A model generated the notes under the pieces. The model searched no databases. It was not told where the DNA came from and saw nothing but the letters and a program-made list of their open reading frames with translations. 64,000 nt of DNA from Azospirillum oryzae. Lineage in GTDB: Bacteria; Pseudomonadota; Alphaproteobacteria; Azospirillales; Azospirillaceae. A program made the translations under genes and the position numbers. Positions 1 through 8,450 of the stretch are shown in pieces. Within the stretch, counting starts at the first letter, position 1; each line of letters starts with the position of its first letter. Where the stretch lies: assembly GCF_900177515.1 (NCBI RefSeq), contig NZ_FXAK01000008.1:173501-237500 (forward strand), given 5' to 3'.

Positions 1-1
1 T

Positions 2-211
2 CCCGGCCGCGCCGGCCAGGGCATGGGCGTGGGCACCGGCAGTTCCGACGACCTGCCGCACAGCGTCGGCGGCGGGCCGTCGACCACCGTCACCGTCGGC
101 GAGGGCACCGGCCAGCGCCGCGACCTGCCCGACCAGCACGCCGCTCCGCCGACGCCGAAGGAAGACGCCGGCAAGCGGCCGCGCAACCGGGAGGCGGGAA
201 AGCCGGGCTGA
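2..211 (+). CDS. C-terminal fragment of an unrecognised protein (cut by window start)
   Basis: The reading frame is open from the first bases of the window to a TGA at 209-211, so this is probably the tail of a longer gene rather than a 62-residue protein starting at the internal ATG (23). The tail is low-complexity and polar. It contains two related stretches, GTGSSDDLPHS and GEGTGQRRDLPD, separated by about 20 residues, and ends in a basic Lys/Arg-rich stretch. I see no catalytic motif or membrane segment. I do not recognise the family. The short degenerate repeat could belong to a surface or secreted protein, but that is only a guess. Confidence 0.4.
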   Translation, partial: PGRAGQGMGVGTGSSDDLPHSVGGGPSTTVTVGEGTGQRRDLPDQHAAPPTPKEDAGKRPRNREAGKPG

Positions 212-254
212 CCGCTTCCCTCCACCGTCCTTCGTCCGAACGCGCCGGCAGCGG

Positions 255-284
255 CCGCGGCGGGGTAGCTTGCTACCGCCGCGG
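255..284. terminator. GC-rich hairpin between two genes
   Basis: The arms CCGCGGC and GGTAGC pair with GCTACC and GCCGCGG around a TT loop, with a 2-nt bulge on the left arm. No T-tract follows, so this is a strong stem but not a canonical intrinsic terminator. It lies 44 bases past the preceding stop codon. Confidence 0.35.
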
Positions 285-415
285 GTGCCTGGCGCATAAT
301 GGCATTACTCCCATCCGGCACGGGTGGGGCACATTCCCCATCCCCAGTGCTCTGGCATAGTTTCGCAAAACGGCCGGCAGTTGAAGCCGGGCACAACGCC
401 AGGGAGTGGTCGCCG

Positions 416-1900
416 ATGGATACGAAGGAATTGGCAAGCGCGGCGGACGGAGGTGTGGAGACGCCGATGAACAATGGCGGCCGGGCGGCCGATATCATCG
501 GCAATCACCGCTTCGCCGCCTGGATGTTGTCCGCCGCGTTTCTGTTCGTTCTCAGTGCCGACACGCTGCTTGGCGTCGTCCTCAGACCCTATCTGCATGC
601 CGAGCTCGACACCACGGTGTGGGACGTCGTGCTCCTGATCCTGGGCCAGAAACCGGAACGGCTGCCGCTCGATTCCTGGGAACCGATGATGACGGCCTTC
701 ACCTGGCTGCATGAGCATGGGCAAGGCAACGTCTACGACGCCATATTCTTTACCAAGCATGTGAAATTCCAATATCCGCTGACCTCCCTGCTGGTGCTGG
801 AGGCGATGTCGGCGGTCGGCCTGCTTCACTTGCGCATCTATGCCCTGATCAACCTGCTGATGGTCGTCGCCACCGCCGGCGGCATGGCGCTGCTGATGCG
901 CGAACTGGCGGAACGCATGGGGTTCGACCAAACCGTGCGCAACGGCAACAGCCGGCTGATGCTCGCGGCGCTCGGCGCGGTGGCGACGCTGTGCTTCTTC
1001 CCGATCGTCAAGGCCTTCGCCGTCGGCCAGATGCAGGCATGGCTGAATGCCGCCTTCGTCTTCGCCACCCTGTTCTACGTGCGCGACCAGCGGGCGCTCG
1101 CCGGCGCCATGCTCGGCGCATCGACGCTGATCAAGCCGCAGATGTCGCTTTTCCTGATCTGGGCGCTGCTGCGCCGGGAATGGGGGTTCGCCATCGGCTG
1201 GGCGGCGGTGGTGGTTCCCGGCTTCGCCGCCGCCAGCGCCCTCTACGGCCTCGGCCCGTCGCTGCATTACCTCGACGTGCTGTCGTTCCTGGGCCAGCAT
1301 GGCGAAAGCTATTACGCCAACCAGACCCTGAACGGGCTTCTGCACCGCCTGCTCCAGAACGGGCCGAACCTGCTGTTGAACACCAACGGCGAGACCGAAT
1401 GGCGGGGCAGCGCGTTCCCGGCCTACAATGCGCTCGTCCATGGCGCGACGCTGGTCTCCGGCATCCTGTTCGTCCTGTTCGGCCTGCTGTGGCGGATCAG
1501 GGACGGGGTCGGCGGCAATGGGGCCGGGACCGACCGGCGGCAGCCCATCGCCTCCTTCCTGGTGGCCGGAACCTGTTTCACCATCGGCACGCCGATCGCC
1601 TGGATTCCGCATTACGGCGTGCTGCTGCCGGTCTGCGCCTATCTGCTGTTCGTTCTGATCGACCTCGCCGCCCGGGACCGGCGCCGCGGCCTCGGCAAAC
1701 TGCTGCTGCTGGGCATCGGATTCGCGATCCTGAGCAACGACTTCTTCCATCCCCTGAACGAGCTTGCCGATACCCCCTACAATTTCCTGCAATCCTACCT
1801 GTTCTTCACCGCCCTGCTGCTGCTCCACCTGCTGGTGACGACGGCGGATGCGCCGAAGACGGCGCGGCAATCCTCCGCCCCGCACTTGCCCGCCGCCTGA
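416..1900 (+). CDS. GT87/DUF2029-like membrane glycosyltransferase
   Basis: Predicted polytopic inner-membrane protein of about 494 residues with roughly ten hydrophobic segments. The segment STLIKPQMSLFLIWALL resembles the conserved Lys/Pro-containing helix of the DUF2029 (GT87) family, whose characterised members are polyprenyl-phosphate-mannose-dependent mannosyltransferases of actinobacteria. That substrate should not be assumed here. The ATG at 416 is preferred over an upstream in-frame ATG at 299 because the upstream 39 residues are Pro/Gly-rich and unlike a membrane protein N-terminus. Another ATG at 467 has a good upstream purine run and is also possible. The gene stands alone between a short hairpin and a hemerythrin gene. 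The acceptor is unknown. Confidence 0.6.
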   Translation: MDTKELASAADGGVETPMNNGGRAADIIGNHRFAAWMLSAAFLFVLSADTLLGVVLRPYLHAELDTTVWDVVLLILGQKPERLPLDSWEPMMTAFTWLHEHGQGNVYDAIFFTKHVKFQYPLTSLLVLEAMSAVGLLHLRIYALINLLMVVATAGGMALLMRELAERMGFDQTVRNGNSRLMLAALGAVATLCFFPIVKAFAVGQMQAWLNAAFVFATLFYVRDQRALAGAMLGASTLIKPQMSLFLIWALLRREWGFAIGWAAVVVPGFAAASALYGLGPSLHYLDVLSFLGQHGESYYANQTLNGLLHRLLQNGPNLLLNTNGETEWRGSAFPAYNALVHGATLVSGILFVLFGLLWRIRDGVGGNGAGTDRRQPIASFLVAGTCFTIGTPIAWIPHYGVLLPVCAYLLFVLIDLAARDRRRGLGKLLLLGIGFAILSNDFFHPLNELADTPYNFLQSYLFFTALLLLHLLVTTADAPKTARQSSAPHLPAA

Positions 1901-1975
1901 CGGCCCGCCGGAACGCCGGGGCTCGTGCGCCTGTTGGTGAGCAGGATCACCCAACCGGCAGGAAGGAGCCCCGTC

Positions 1976-2581
1976 ATGGCACGGTACTCGGGAGCAGGCT
2001 ATTCGCACGGAGACGATACGGGCTGGCTGTCGGCGCGCGGGCTGGCGATGATGGCCGGCGGGGCGGCGCTGGCGCTGGTGGCAAGCCGGCTGCTGCCCCC
2101 GGTGGTGGCGCAGCTGGCCGGTACCGCCCGCCACGCCGCCGGCCGCGACGGCATCGACGCGCTGATCGACGACCACCGCCACATCCAGTCGCTGCTGGCG
2201 GAGATGGTGCAGACCCCGATGGATGCGCCCGTCCGCCGCACCCAGCTGCTGCTTCGCCTGAAGCGCCGGCTGGCCGCCCATGCCATGGCGGAGGAGGACG
2301 TCGTCTATCCGCTGCTGCACGAGGAAGCCCGGAAGGAAGAGGACGCCAAGCATCTCTACGGCGAGCATGCCGAGATCAAGATGCACCTCTTCGTCCTGGA
2401 GCAGACGCCGAAGGACGATCCCCACTGGCTCGCCGTGGCGCTCGACCTGAAGCGCATCGTCGACGGTCATATCCGCCAGGAGGAGGAGATCGACTTCCCC
2501 GCCCTGCGCAACAGCCTGGACGACGGCCAGACCGCCATCATGTCGGGCGGCGTCGCCCGCGAGAAGGCACTGATCCTCTGA
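1976..2581 (+). CDS. Hemerythrin HHE-domain protein with N-terminal membrane helix
   Basis: Protein of 201 residues. A Gly/Ala-rich hydrophobic segment at about residues 20-45 is followed by a hemerythrin cation-binding domain. The iron-ligand motifs are visible: DDHRHIQ (H67/H69), AHAMAEEDVVYP, YGEHAEIK and GHIRQEEEIDF. HHE proteins bind a non-haem di-iron centre and serve in oxygen, NO or iron sensing or storage; which applies here cannot be read from sequence. The start at 1976 follows a strong GGAAGGAG seven bases upstream. The N-terminal helix may anchor the protein to the membrane. Confidence 0.8.
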   Translation: MARYSGAGYSHGDDTGWLSARGLAMMAGGAALALVASRLLPPVVAQLAGTARHAAGRDGIDALIDDHRHIQSLLAEMVQTPMDAPVRRTQLLLRLKRRLAAHAMAEEDVVYPLLHEEARKEEDAKHLYGEHAEIKMHLFVLEQTPKDDPHWLAVALDLKRIVDGHIRQEEEIDFPALRNSLDDGQTAIMSGGVAREKALIL

Positions 2582-2683
2582 CCATCGCCTTACGGTGAGG
2601 GGCCGGCCGGAACCGGAACGCTCCGGCCGACGGTCCTGTTGCTGAATGGAACCGTAACGAGGGCGAAAGTCCGGGAGAAATCG

Positions 2684-3856
2684 ATGAGAGCACTGGTCTG
2701 GCACGGCGCCAACGACATCCGCTGCGACACGGTCCCGGATCCAGAGATCGAACATCCGCGCGACGCCATCGTCAAGGTGACGACCTGCGCCATCTGCGGG
2801 TCCGACCTTCACCTGCACGACAATTTCATGCCGGGCATGGAGAAGGGCGACATCGTCGGTCATGAATTCATGGGCGAGGTGATGGAGGTGGGATCGGAAG
2901 CCAAGAGCGCGCTGAAGGTCGGCGAGCGGGTGGTGGTTCCCTTCACCATCTGGTGCGGCGAATGCGACCAGTGCAAGCGCGGCAATTATTCGGTCTGCGA
3001 ACGCTCCAACCGCAACAAGGCGCTGGCCGACAAGGTCTTCGGCCACACCACCGCCGGGCTGTTCGGCTACACCCACCTGACCGGCGGCTATGCCGGCGGG
3101 CAGGCGGAATATGTGCGGGTGCCGATGGCCGACCGCACCCACATCAAGATCCCCAGCGGGCTGACCGACGAGCAGGTGCTGTTCCTGGGCGACATCTTCC
3201 CCACCGGCTGGCAGGCCGCCGCCCAGTGCGACATCCAGCCGACCGACACGGTGGCGATCTGGGGCTGCGGCCCGGTCGGACAGATGACGATCCGCAGCGC
3301 CGTCCTCTTGGGCGCCAAACAGGTGGTCGCCATCGACCGCGTGCCGGAACGGCTGGCGATGGCCAAGGCCGGCGGCGCCATCACCATCAATTTCGAGGAG
3401 GAGAGCGTCGTCGAGCGGCTGAACGAGCTGACCGGCGGCAAGGGTCCGGAGAAATGCATCGACGCCGTCGGCATGGAGGCGCACGCCACCGCCACGCTCG
3501 ATTCGATGTACGACCGCGCCAAGCAGGCGCTGATGCTGGAATCGGACCGCGCCCATGTGCTGCGCGAGATGATCTATGTCTGCCGCCCGGCCGGCGTCCT
3601 GTCGATCCCCGGTGTCTATGGCGGGCTGATCGACAAGATGCCCTTCGGCATGGCGATGAACAAGGGACTGACCTGGCGCATGGGCCAGACCCATGTCAAC
3701 CGCTGGACCGACGACCTGCTGAACCGGATCCAGGAAGGGCAGATCGACCCGTCCTTCGTCATCACCCACACCGTTCCGCTCGATCAGGGACCCGAGATGT
3801 ACAAGACCTTCCGCGACAAGCGGGACGGCTGCATCAAGGTGGTCCTCAAGCCCTGA
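2684..3856 (+). CDS. Zinc-dependent alcohol/formaldehyde dehydrogenase, MDR family
   Basis: Protein of 390 residues of the medium-chain dehydrogenase/reductase superfamily. Visible features are the catalytic-zinc site C38-G-S-D with H60-E61 (GHEFMGEV), the structural-zinc cysteines C91, C94, C97 and C105 in CGECDQCKRGNYSVC, and a nucleotide-binding turn WGCGPVGQM. Overall form matches glutathione-independent formaldehyde dehydrogenase-like enzymes common in alphaproteobacteria. Substrate is not determined. The ATG at 2684 gives the usual MDR start MRALVWHG; an upstream in-frame TTG (2639) would add 15 atypical residues. A small membrane protein gene follows after 9 bases, implying co-transcription. 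Confidence 0.85.
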   Translation: MRALVWHGANDIRCDTVPDPEIEHPRDAIVKVTTCAICGSDLHLHDNFMPGMEKGDIVGHEFMGEVMEVGSEAKSALKVGERVVVPFTIWCGECDQCKRGNYSVCERSNRNKALADKVFGHTTAGLFGYTHLTGGYAGGQAEYVRVPMADRTHIKIPSGLTDEQVLFLGDIFPTGWQAAAQCDIQPTDTVAIWGCGPVGQMTIRSAVLLGAKQVVAIDRVPERLAMAKAGGAITINFEEESVVERLNELTGGKGPEKCIDAVGMEAHATATLDSMYDRAKQALMLESDRAHVLREMIYVCRPAGVLSIPGVYGGLIDKMPFGMAMNKGLTWRMGQTHVNRWTDDLLNRIQEGQIDPSFVITHTVPLDQGPEMYKTFRDKRDGCIKVVLKP

Positions 3857-3865
3857 GGTGAAGAC

Positions 3866-4405
3866 ATGGCCTATTACAACCGCTCCTCGGCCGGAGACAA
3901 TCTCGCCCGCGGGCTCGGCTGGTTCAGCATCGGGCTCGGCGTCGCCGAACTGATGGCCGGACGCAGCATCGCCCGCTGGATGGGGATGGAGGACAGGACC
4001 AACCTGATCCGCGCCTATGGCGTGCGGGAGATCACCACCGGAGTCGGCCTGCTGGCTCTCGGCGATCCCAAGCCCTGGATCTGGGGCCGCATCGCCGGCG
4101 ACGCCGTCGACATGGCGACGCTGGCGGAGGGGATGCGGGACAACCGGCGCGCCGGGAATGCCGGCATCGCCTTCGGCGCCGTTCTGGCGGCGACGGCGCT
4201 GGACATCGTCTGCGCCCAGAAGCTGCACCAGGAGGAGGCCCATTACCGCAGCCTGCCGGTGCCGGACTACAGCGGTCGCAGCGGCTTCCCCCGCGCCGTC
4301 TCCGCCATGCGGGGCGCTGCCAGCGACGCCCCCATCGCCGAGGACATGCGGACGCCGAAGATCCTGCAGTTCCAGCCGGCGACCGGCCAAGCCGGCGCCT
4401 CGTGA
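3866..4405 (+). CDS. Small membrane protein, cyclase/dehydrase- or DUF4267-like
   Basis: Protein of 179 residues. It has a hydrophobic N-terminal half with Gly-rich helices (ARGLGWFSIGLGVAELMAG, then TTGVGLLALGDP and AGIAFGAVLAATALDIVCA) and a polar C-terminal tail. Proteins of this type are often labelled cyclase dehydrase or DUF4267 in related genomes and commonly lie beside an MDR dehydrogenase, as here. No catalytic residues can be assigned. It starts 9 bases after the dehydrogenase stop with an AGGTGAAG upstream, and ends 3 bases before the nitrilase-family gene. Function is unknown; membrane location is inferred. Confidence 0.55.
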   Translation: MAYYNRSSAGDNLARGLGWFSIGLGVAELMAGRSIARWMGMEDRTNLIRAYGVREITTGVGLLALGDPKPWIWGRIAGDAVDMATLAEGMRDNRRAGNAGIAFGAVLAATALDIVCAQKLHQEEAHYRSLPVPDYSGRSGFPRAVSAMRGAASDAPIAEDMRTPKILQFQPATGQAGAS

Positions 4406-4408
4406 CGC

Positions 4409-5911
4409 ATGCATCCGGCCGACCTGTTCATGGCCCTGTGGGGCCGGCTGCGGGAGCGCCGCGACGAGGTCCGCACCCTGGCTGAAGAGCTGGAGGCGGA
4501 CCACGTCCGCGCCGGCCGGTTGGCCGATGAGGCGGCGGAGCGCCTGCGGGAGGGCGTCCTGGCACTGGAGGAATGGGCCGGCTCGGGGTTCGACCGCACC
4601 CTGGCGGCGGCGCAGGCCATCGATTCGTGGTTCGCGCCGCTGGCCTGCCGCTATCGCTATCTGGCCGACGACCCTCTTCCGGCCGGGCGGCTGGAGGCGC
4701 GCCGCCGCCTGAATCGGGACGGGCGGTTCAACGCCGACCCGGCCGACGGCCAGCTGATCCTGCGGCCCGGCCTGCTCGCCCGTGCCATGAACATCCGCGA
4801 GACGGCGCCGCCCGGCGCCCTTGCGCCGGGTGCCGATGCGGGTGACTTCGATCCCGACGATCTGTTCACCAACCTGCTGGTGGTGCTGCCCAGCCTGACC
4901 ATCGAAGCCGAGCGCGAGGGCGACCCGGAACGGCGCATCGCCGTGGAGTACCGGCGCATTGCTGCGGTGTCGGACCAGGACCCGAGCGACCCTGCCTGGA
5001 CGCCCATCATCGGCGTGGTCCCGCTGGCGGAGGCGGAGGACGACCTCGCCATCCGCCGGTTCCGCCGGGACGGCGAGGATTGGTACGATCCCGCCCCGCG
5101 CGCGCTTGGCCGCCGCGCCGCCGACGCCATCGCCCGGCTGGCCGAGCAGGGCGCCAATTTCGTGCTGTTCCCGGAGGTTTCGGTCCATCCCGACTCGCTG
5201 GCCGCGATCCAGGAGGCGCTGCGCGCCCAGGCGGTGGACGGGCCGATCCGCCATGTGCTGCTCGGCGTGAAGGAGACGGGGGACCGGCCGCGCAACCGCG
5301 TGCTGCTGCTCGACCGCTGCGGCCGGGTGGTCGGCGAACAGACCAAACTGCATTGCTGGGACCTCGACAGCGACCAATGCCGCTCCTACGACCTGCGCGA
5401 CCGCAACGGCCGGCTGCTGGACTGCGCCCGCGAGGACATCGAGACCGGCGACCGCTTCACCCTGTTCGAACTGCCCGACCTCGGCCGGGTCGCCGTCGCC
5501 ATCTGCGAGGATCTGGGGCGGACGCAGCCCAGCGCCTGGATCGCGTCGGGCATGATGGTGGACTGGCTGGTCACCCCGGTGATGGACAGCGGACTGACCA
5601 CCCAACGCTGGCAGGCGAAGGAGGGCGGAGCGTCGTCGCGCGCCGGCTATTGCCGGGTGATCGTCGCCAACAGCATGGCGCTGTCGCACCGCTTCAACCG
5701 CTATTGCCGCGCCAACGGTGAAGAGGACAAGGTGATCGAAGAGTGCGGCGTCGCCCTGCTGTTCCAGCCGCGGGCAAGCCTTGCCGGCGCCCCGCGCATC
5801 GCCTGCCTGACCCTGCCGCTGTCCGACCCGGCTCCGGGCTATGTCTGCGCCCGCTGGACGCCGGCCGACTGGCCCGCCCTGCCCGATCCGGAACCGGAGG
5901 GATGCGAATGA
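4409..5911 (+). CDS. Nitrilase-superfamily (carbon-nitrogen hydrolase) protein
   Basis: Protein of 500 residues with a roughly 190-residue N-terminal region I do not recognise, followed by a carbon-nitrogen hydrolase domain. The Glu-Lys-Cys triad is visible: E256 in LFPEVSVHP, K313 in EQTKLHCW and C366 in VAICEDLG. Members hydrolyse amides or nitriles, or transfer acyl groups; the substrate cannot be read from these motifs. The domain lacks membrane segments, so it is likely cytoplasmic. The gene starts 3 bases after the preceding stop. Its own stop overlaps the next start as ATGA, so it is tightly coupled to a small winged-helix-like protein. Confidence 0.7.
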   Translation: MHPADLFMALWGRLRERRDEVRTLAEELEADHVRAGRLADEAAERLREGVLALEEWAGSGFDRTLAAAQAIDSWFAPLACRYRYLADDPLPAGRLEARRRLNRDGRFNADPADGQLILRPGLLARAMNIRETAPPGALAPGADAGDFDPDDLFTNLLVVLPSLTIEAEREGDPERRIAVEYRRIAAVSDQDPSDPAWTPIIGVVPLAEAEDDLAIRRFRRDGEDWYDPAPRALGRRAADAIARLAEQGANFVLFPEVSVHPDSLAAIQEALRAQAVDGPIRHVLLGVKETGDRPRNRVLLLDRCGRVVGEQTKLHCWDLDSDQCRSYDLRDRNGRLLDCAREDIETGDRFTLFELPDLGRVAVAICEDLGRTQPSAWIASGMMVDWLVTPVMDSGLTTQRWQAKEGGASSRAGYCRVIVANSMALSHRFNRYCRANGEEDKVIEECGVALLFQPRASLAGAPRIACLTLPLSDPAPGYVCARWTPADWPALPDPEPEGCE

Positions 5912-6402
5912 GCGCGTTCGAAGCGGCGTTGATGAGGCTGGGCGACGAGCTGCTCGGCGCCGTCAGGCGGGGGGATTGGGCGGTCGCGGACGCCGAACTG
6001 GAGACGCTGGCCCAGGAGGCGGTCGGCGCCATCGCGACTGGTCGGGGCGACGACCTCGCGGCGCTCGCCCGAACCGCCGCCCGCTGCCACACCGCGCTGT
6101 CCCTGCAGGACGATCCGGGCGGGGACGCGATGCAGCGGCTTGGTCAATTGCGCATGCTGGCGCTGATGATCGCCGCCGCCCGCGCCGGCATCCCGCCGCG
6201 CCCGGCCGAGGCTCTGCCCGCAACCGCCGGTGCGGTCCTGTCGGCATTGAAAGGGGGCCCGCGGACCTGCCCCGCCATCGTCGAGGCGACCGGGCTGTCC
6301 GCCGAGGAGGTCGGCGGCATCCTGCCGGAACTGCGCGCCGCCGGGCTCGTCCGCTCCTGGCCGGCCGGGCGGCTGACGGTCAACGCGCTCGAGTCGGGTT
6401 GA
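5908..6402 (+). CDS. Unknown 164-aa protein with winged-helix-like C-terminus
   Basis: The start ATG overlaps the stop of the nitrilase-family gene (ATGA), so the two are probably translationally coupled. The N-terminal 100 residues are helical and Ala/Arg/Leu-rich. The C-terminal part, GAVLSALKGGPRTCPAIVEATG then SAEEVGGILPELRAAGLV, has the helix-turn-helix and wing spacing of IclR/MarR-like folds (an A/T-x-V-L-x-x-L start, a recognition-helix-like stretch, then GLVRSW). It could be a DNA-binding or protein-protein module. No family is recognised with confidence. Confidence 0.5.
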   Translation: MSAFEAALMRLGDELLGAVRRGDWAVADAELETLAQEAVGAIATGRGDDLAALARTAARCHTALSLQDDPGGDAMQRLGQLRMLALMIAAARAGIPPRPAEALPATAGAVLSALKGGPRTCPAIVEATGLSAEEVGGILPELRAAGLVRSWPAGRLTVNALESG

Positions 6403-6404
6403 CT

Positions 6405-6824
6405 TCAATCCACCGTGAAGGTGTTGCGCAGCGTCCCGTCGGCGTTGACCATCTGGTAGCGGCCGTCGGGAAGCTTGTAGATCTCCATGCATTGCTGGCG
6501 CGGATCGATGTCCAGCGTCAGGCAATAGCGGTCGCCGGACACCGTCCACTGGCCGTATTCATTGCCCTTGGAGCCGGAGATGACGATCGACCCGTCCTTG
6601 GAAAAGCGGTTCATGTAGGACTTGCCGCGCGCGTTGACGATGCTCAGCGTGTGGCCGCCGAGCAGCGTCGACACCTCCGGCCCGGTCAGGCGCTGGGCGC
6701 CCGGCTTGCGGTAGTCCGGCTCGAACCCGGCGCAGGCCGACAGGCCCGCCAGGGCGGCCAGCGTCACCACGAGCAGGCGCCCGCGTCCGAGGGAAGCGGG
6801 ACGGGAATGGGATGACGATCGCAT
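6405..6824 (-). CDS. Putative small lipoprotein
   Basis: Protein of 139 residues with a signal peptide (RGRLLVVTLAALAGLSAC) ending in a lipobox (LSAC), so it is likely lipid-modified and exported. The mature part carries a Gly-rich pattern with a paired cysteine (RYCLTLDIDPRQQC) and a beta-rich pattern reminiscent of DUF995-type proteins; that resemblance is tentative. The start at 6824 is chosen because it places the basic residues directly before the hydrophobic core. An upstream in-frame ATG (6890) would add 22 atypical residues. The gene is convergent with the winged-helix-like gene, 2 bases away. Confidence 0.6.
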   Translation of the reverse strand: MRSSSHSRPASLGRGRLLVVTLAALAGLSACAGFEPDYRKPGAQRLTGPEVSTLLGGHTLSIVNARGKSYMNRFSKDGSIVISGSKGNEYGQWTVSGDRYCLTLDIDPRQQCMEIYKLPDGRYQMVNADGTLRNTFTVD

Positions 6825-6958
6825 GGGGTCGGGCCGCCTTTTCCGGTTCGTTGCACCGATCAAGATTGGCGGCGAAGGCGTATCCGGCAAGTCACGGGCG
6901 ACAAGTCACGAGGGACGCCCGCCCGCCGCAAGAGCGGCGGCGGGCGGGCGCAGCCCCG

Positions 6959-8269
6959 TCAGGACGACAGTGTTTTGTTGATCCGCAGCGCCACCAGCGT
7001 GCAGATCGCGCCCGACAGCAGGTAGAGGCCGGAGGCGATCAGCCCGAAATGGCTGGACAGGTACAGCGCGACGAAGGGCGCGAAGCCGGCCCCGAACAGC
7101 CAGGCCAGATCGGAGGTCATCGCCGACCCGGTGTAGCGGTACTGCTGGGTGAAGCCAGACGCCACCGACCCCGAGGACTGGCCGAAGGACAGGCCGAGGA
7201 TGACGAAGCCCAGCACCATGAACACCAGTTCGCCCGTCTGCCCGCCGTTGAGCAGCAGCGGCGCGAACCCACTGAACACCGCGATGGCGGCGGCACAGCT
7301 GCCGAGCAGCGTCCGCCGACCGACCCGGTCGGCGATGTAGCCGGATGCGACGATGGCCGCGATGCCGAAGGCGGCCGCGATCACCTCGATGACCAGGAAG
7401 GCACCGGTTTCCTGATTCGCATTCAGGAAGATCCAGGACAGCGGGAAGACGGTGACCATGTGGAACAGGGCGAAGCTGGCCAGCGGGGCGAAGGCGCCGA
7501 TCACCACGCGCTTGCCTTCCATCTGCAGCGTTTCCACGACGGGAGCCGGCTGCAGTTCGCGGTTCAGGAACAGGCGTTCGAACTCCGGCGTCTGCACGAG
7601 TCGCAGGCGGGAGAACAGGGCCACCACATTGATGGCGAAGGCCACGAAGAACGGATAGCGCCAGCCCCAGGCGAAGAAATCCTCCGCCGACAGGCTGTTG
7701 ACCATGTAGGCGAACAGGCCGCTCGCCACGATCAGGCCGATGGGCGCGCCCAGCTGCGGGATCATGGCATACCAGCCGCGTCGGTTTTCCGGTGCGTTCA
7801 TCGCCAGAAGCGAGGCCAGACCGTCCCAGGTCCCGCCCAGCGCGATGCCCTGCCCGATGCGCGAGAGCGCCAGCAGCCATGCGGCGGCGACGCCGATCGC
7901 CTCGTATCCCGGCAGGAAGGCCAGCGCCACGGTGGAAATGCCCAGCAGGAACAGGGCGATGGTCAGCTTGGCGCTGCGCCCGTAATTCTCGTCGATGGCC
8001 ATGAAGATGAAGGTGCCGATCGGTCGCGCGACGAAGGCCAGCGCGAAGATGGCGAAAGACCAAAGTGTCCCGGTCAGCGGATCGACATAGGGGAACACCA
8101 GCTTCGGGAAGACGATCACGGAAGCGATGGCGTAAACGAAGAAGTCGAAAAACTCGGAGGTTCGGCCGATGATCACGCCGATGGCAATCTCTCCGGGGTT
8201 GACCCCGTGATGCCGCGCGTTCACCAGCCTCGCATCCCGTTCAACGGCCGCAATCGATGAAGTCATCAT
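6959..8269 (-). CDS. MFS transporter, metabolite:H+ symporter (MHS)-like
   Basis: Protein of 436 residues with about twelve transmembrane segments. The opening (GVIIGRTSEFFDFFVYAIAS) and the stretch FVARPIGTFIFMAIDENYGR match the MHS branch of the major facilitator superfamily (ProP, KgtP and ShiA relatives), which take up organic acids or osmolytes with protons. The conserved loop 2-3 motif is slightly altered (IDENYGRSAKL where GxxxDRxGRR is typical). Substrate is unknown. An ATG at 8269 with GGAG five bases upstream is chosen; a second ATG follows directly. It is divergent from the cyo operon, and the shared 181-bp intergenic region is rich in palindromes. Confidence 0.75.
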   Translation of the reverse strand: MMTSSIAAVERDARLVNARHHGVNPGEIAIGVIIGRTSEFFDFFVYAIASVIVFPKLVFPYVDPLTGTLWSFAIFALAFVARPIGTFIFMAIDENYGRSAKLTIALFLLGISTVALAFLPGYEAIGVAAAWLLALSRIGQGIALGGTWDGLASLLAMNAPENRRGWYAMIPQLGAPIGLIVASGLFAYMVNSLSAEDFFAWGWRYPFFVAFAINVVALFSRLRLVQTPEFERLFLNRELQPAPVVETLQMEGKRVVIGAFAPLASFALFHMVTVFPLSWIFLNANQETGAFLVIEVIAAAFGIAAIVASGYIADRVGRRTLLGSCAAAIAVFSGFAPLLLNGGQTGELVFMVLGFVILGLSFGQSSGSVASGFTQQYRYTGSAMTSDLAWLFGAGFAPFVALYLSSHFGLIASGLYLLSGAICTLVALRINKTLSS

Positions 8270-8299
8270 GTCGGCTCCGGCTGCGTTATTTCGCTTGCG

Positions 8300-8386
8300 A
8301 TGATCCGCAGATCATACAATATGTCACCTCAACCATCGGTGACCTGTCAAGCGCGCAGGAGTCAGGCATTGGACAAATTGTCCAAT
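8300..8386. promoter_or_regulatory. Palindrome-dense intergenic region between MHS transporter and cyoA
   Basis: Three dyads lie close together: ATGATC-CGCA-GATCAT (8300-8315), GTCACC-N9-GGTGAC (8323-8343), and a perfect 9-1-9 palindrome ATTGGACAA-A-TTGTCCAAT (8368-8386). These look like operators for one or more dimeric regulators. They could serve the transporter, the cyo operon or both. The regulator identity is not known; the dyads themselves are directly visible. Confidence 0.55.
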
Positions 8387-8450
8387 GTCGCAGCTGGGCT
8401 ATGGCCGCTAGCTGTCTCCCCAAAGCAAACCTTATGAAACAGGTCCTGCC

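Noticed and set aside
305..5689. A 1794-codon open frame on the minus strand across the first operons
   Set aside because: It runs antisense to several well-supported genes, has a His/Gln/Arg/Ala-rich composition with no domains, and arises from codon bias in high-GC DNA.
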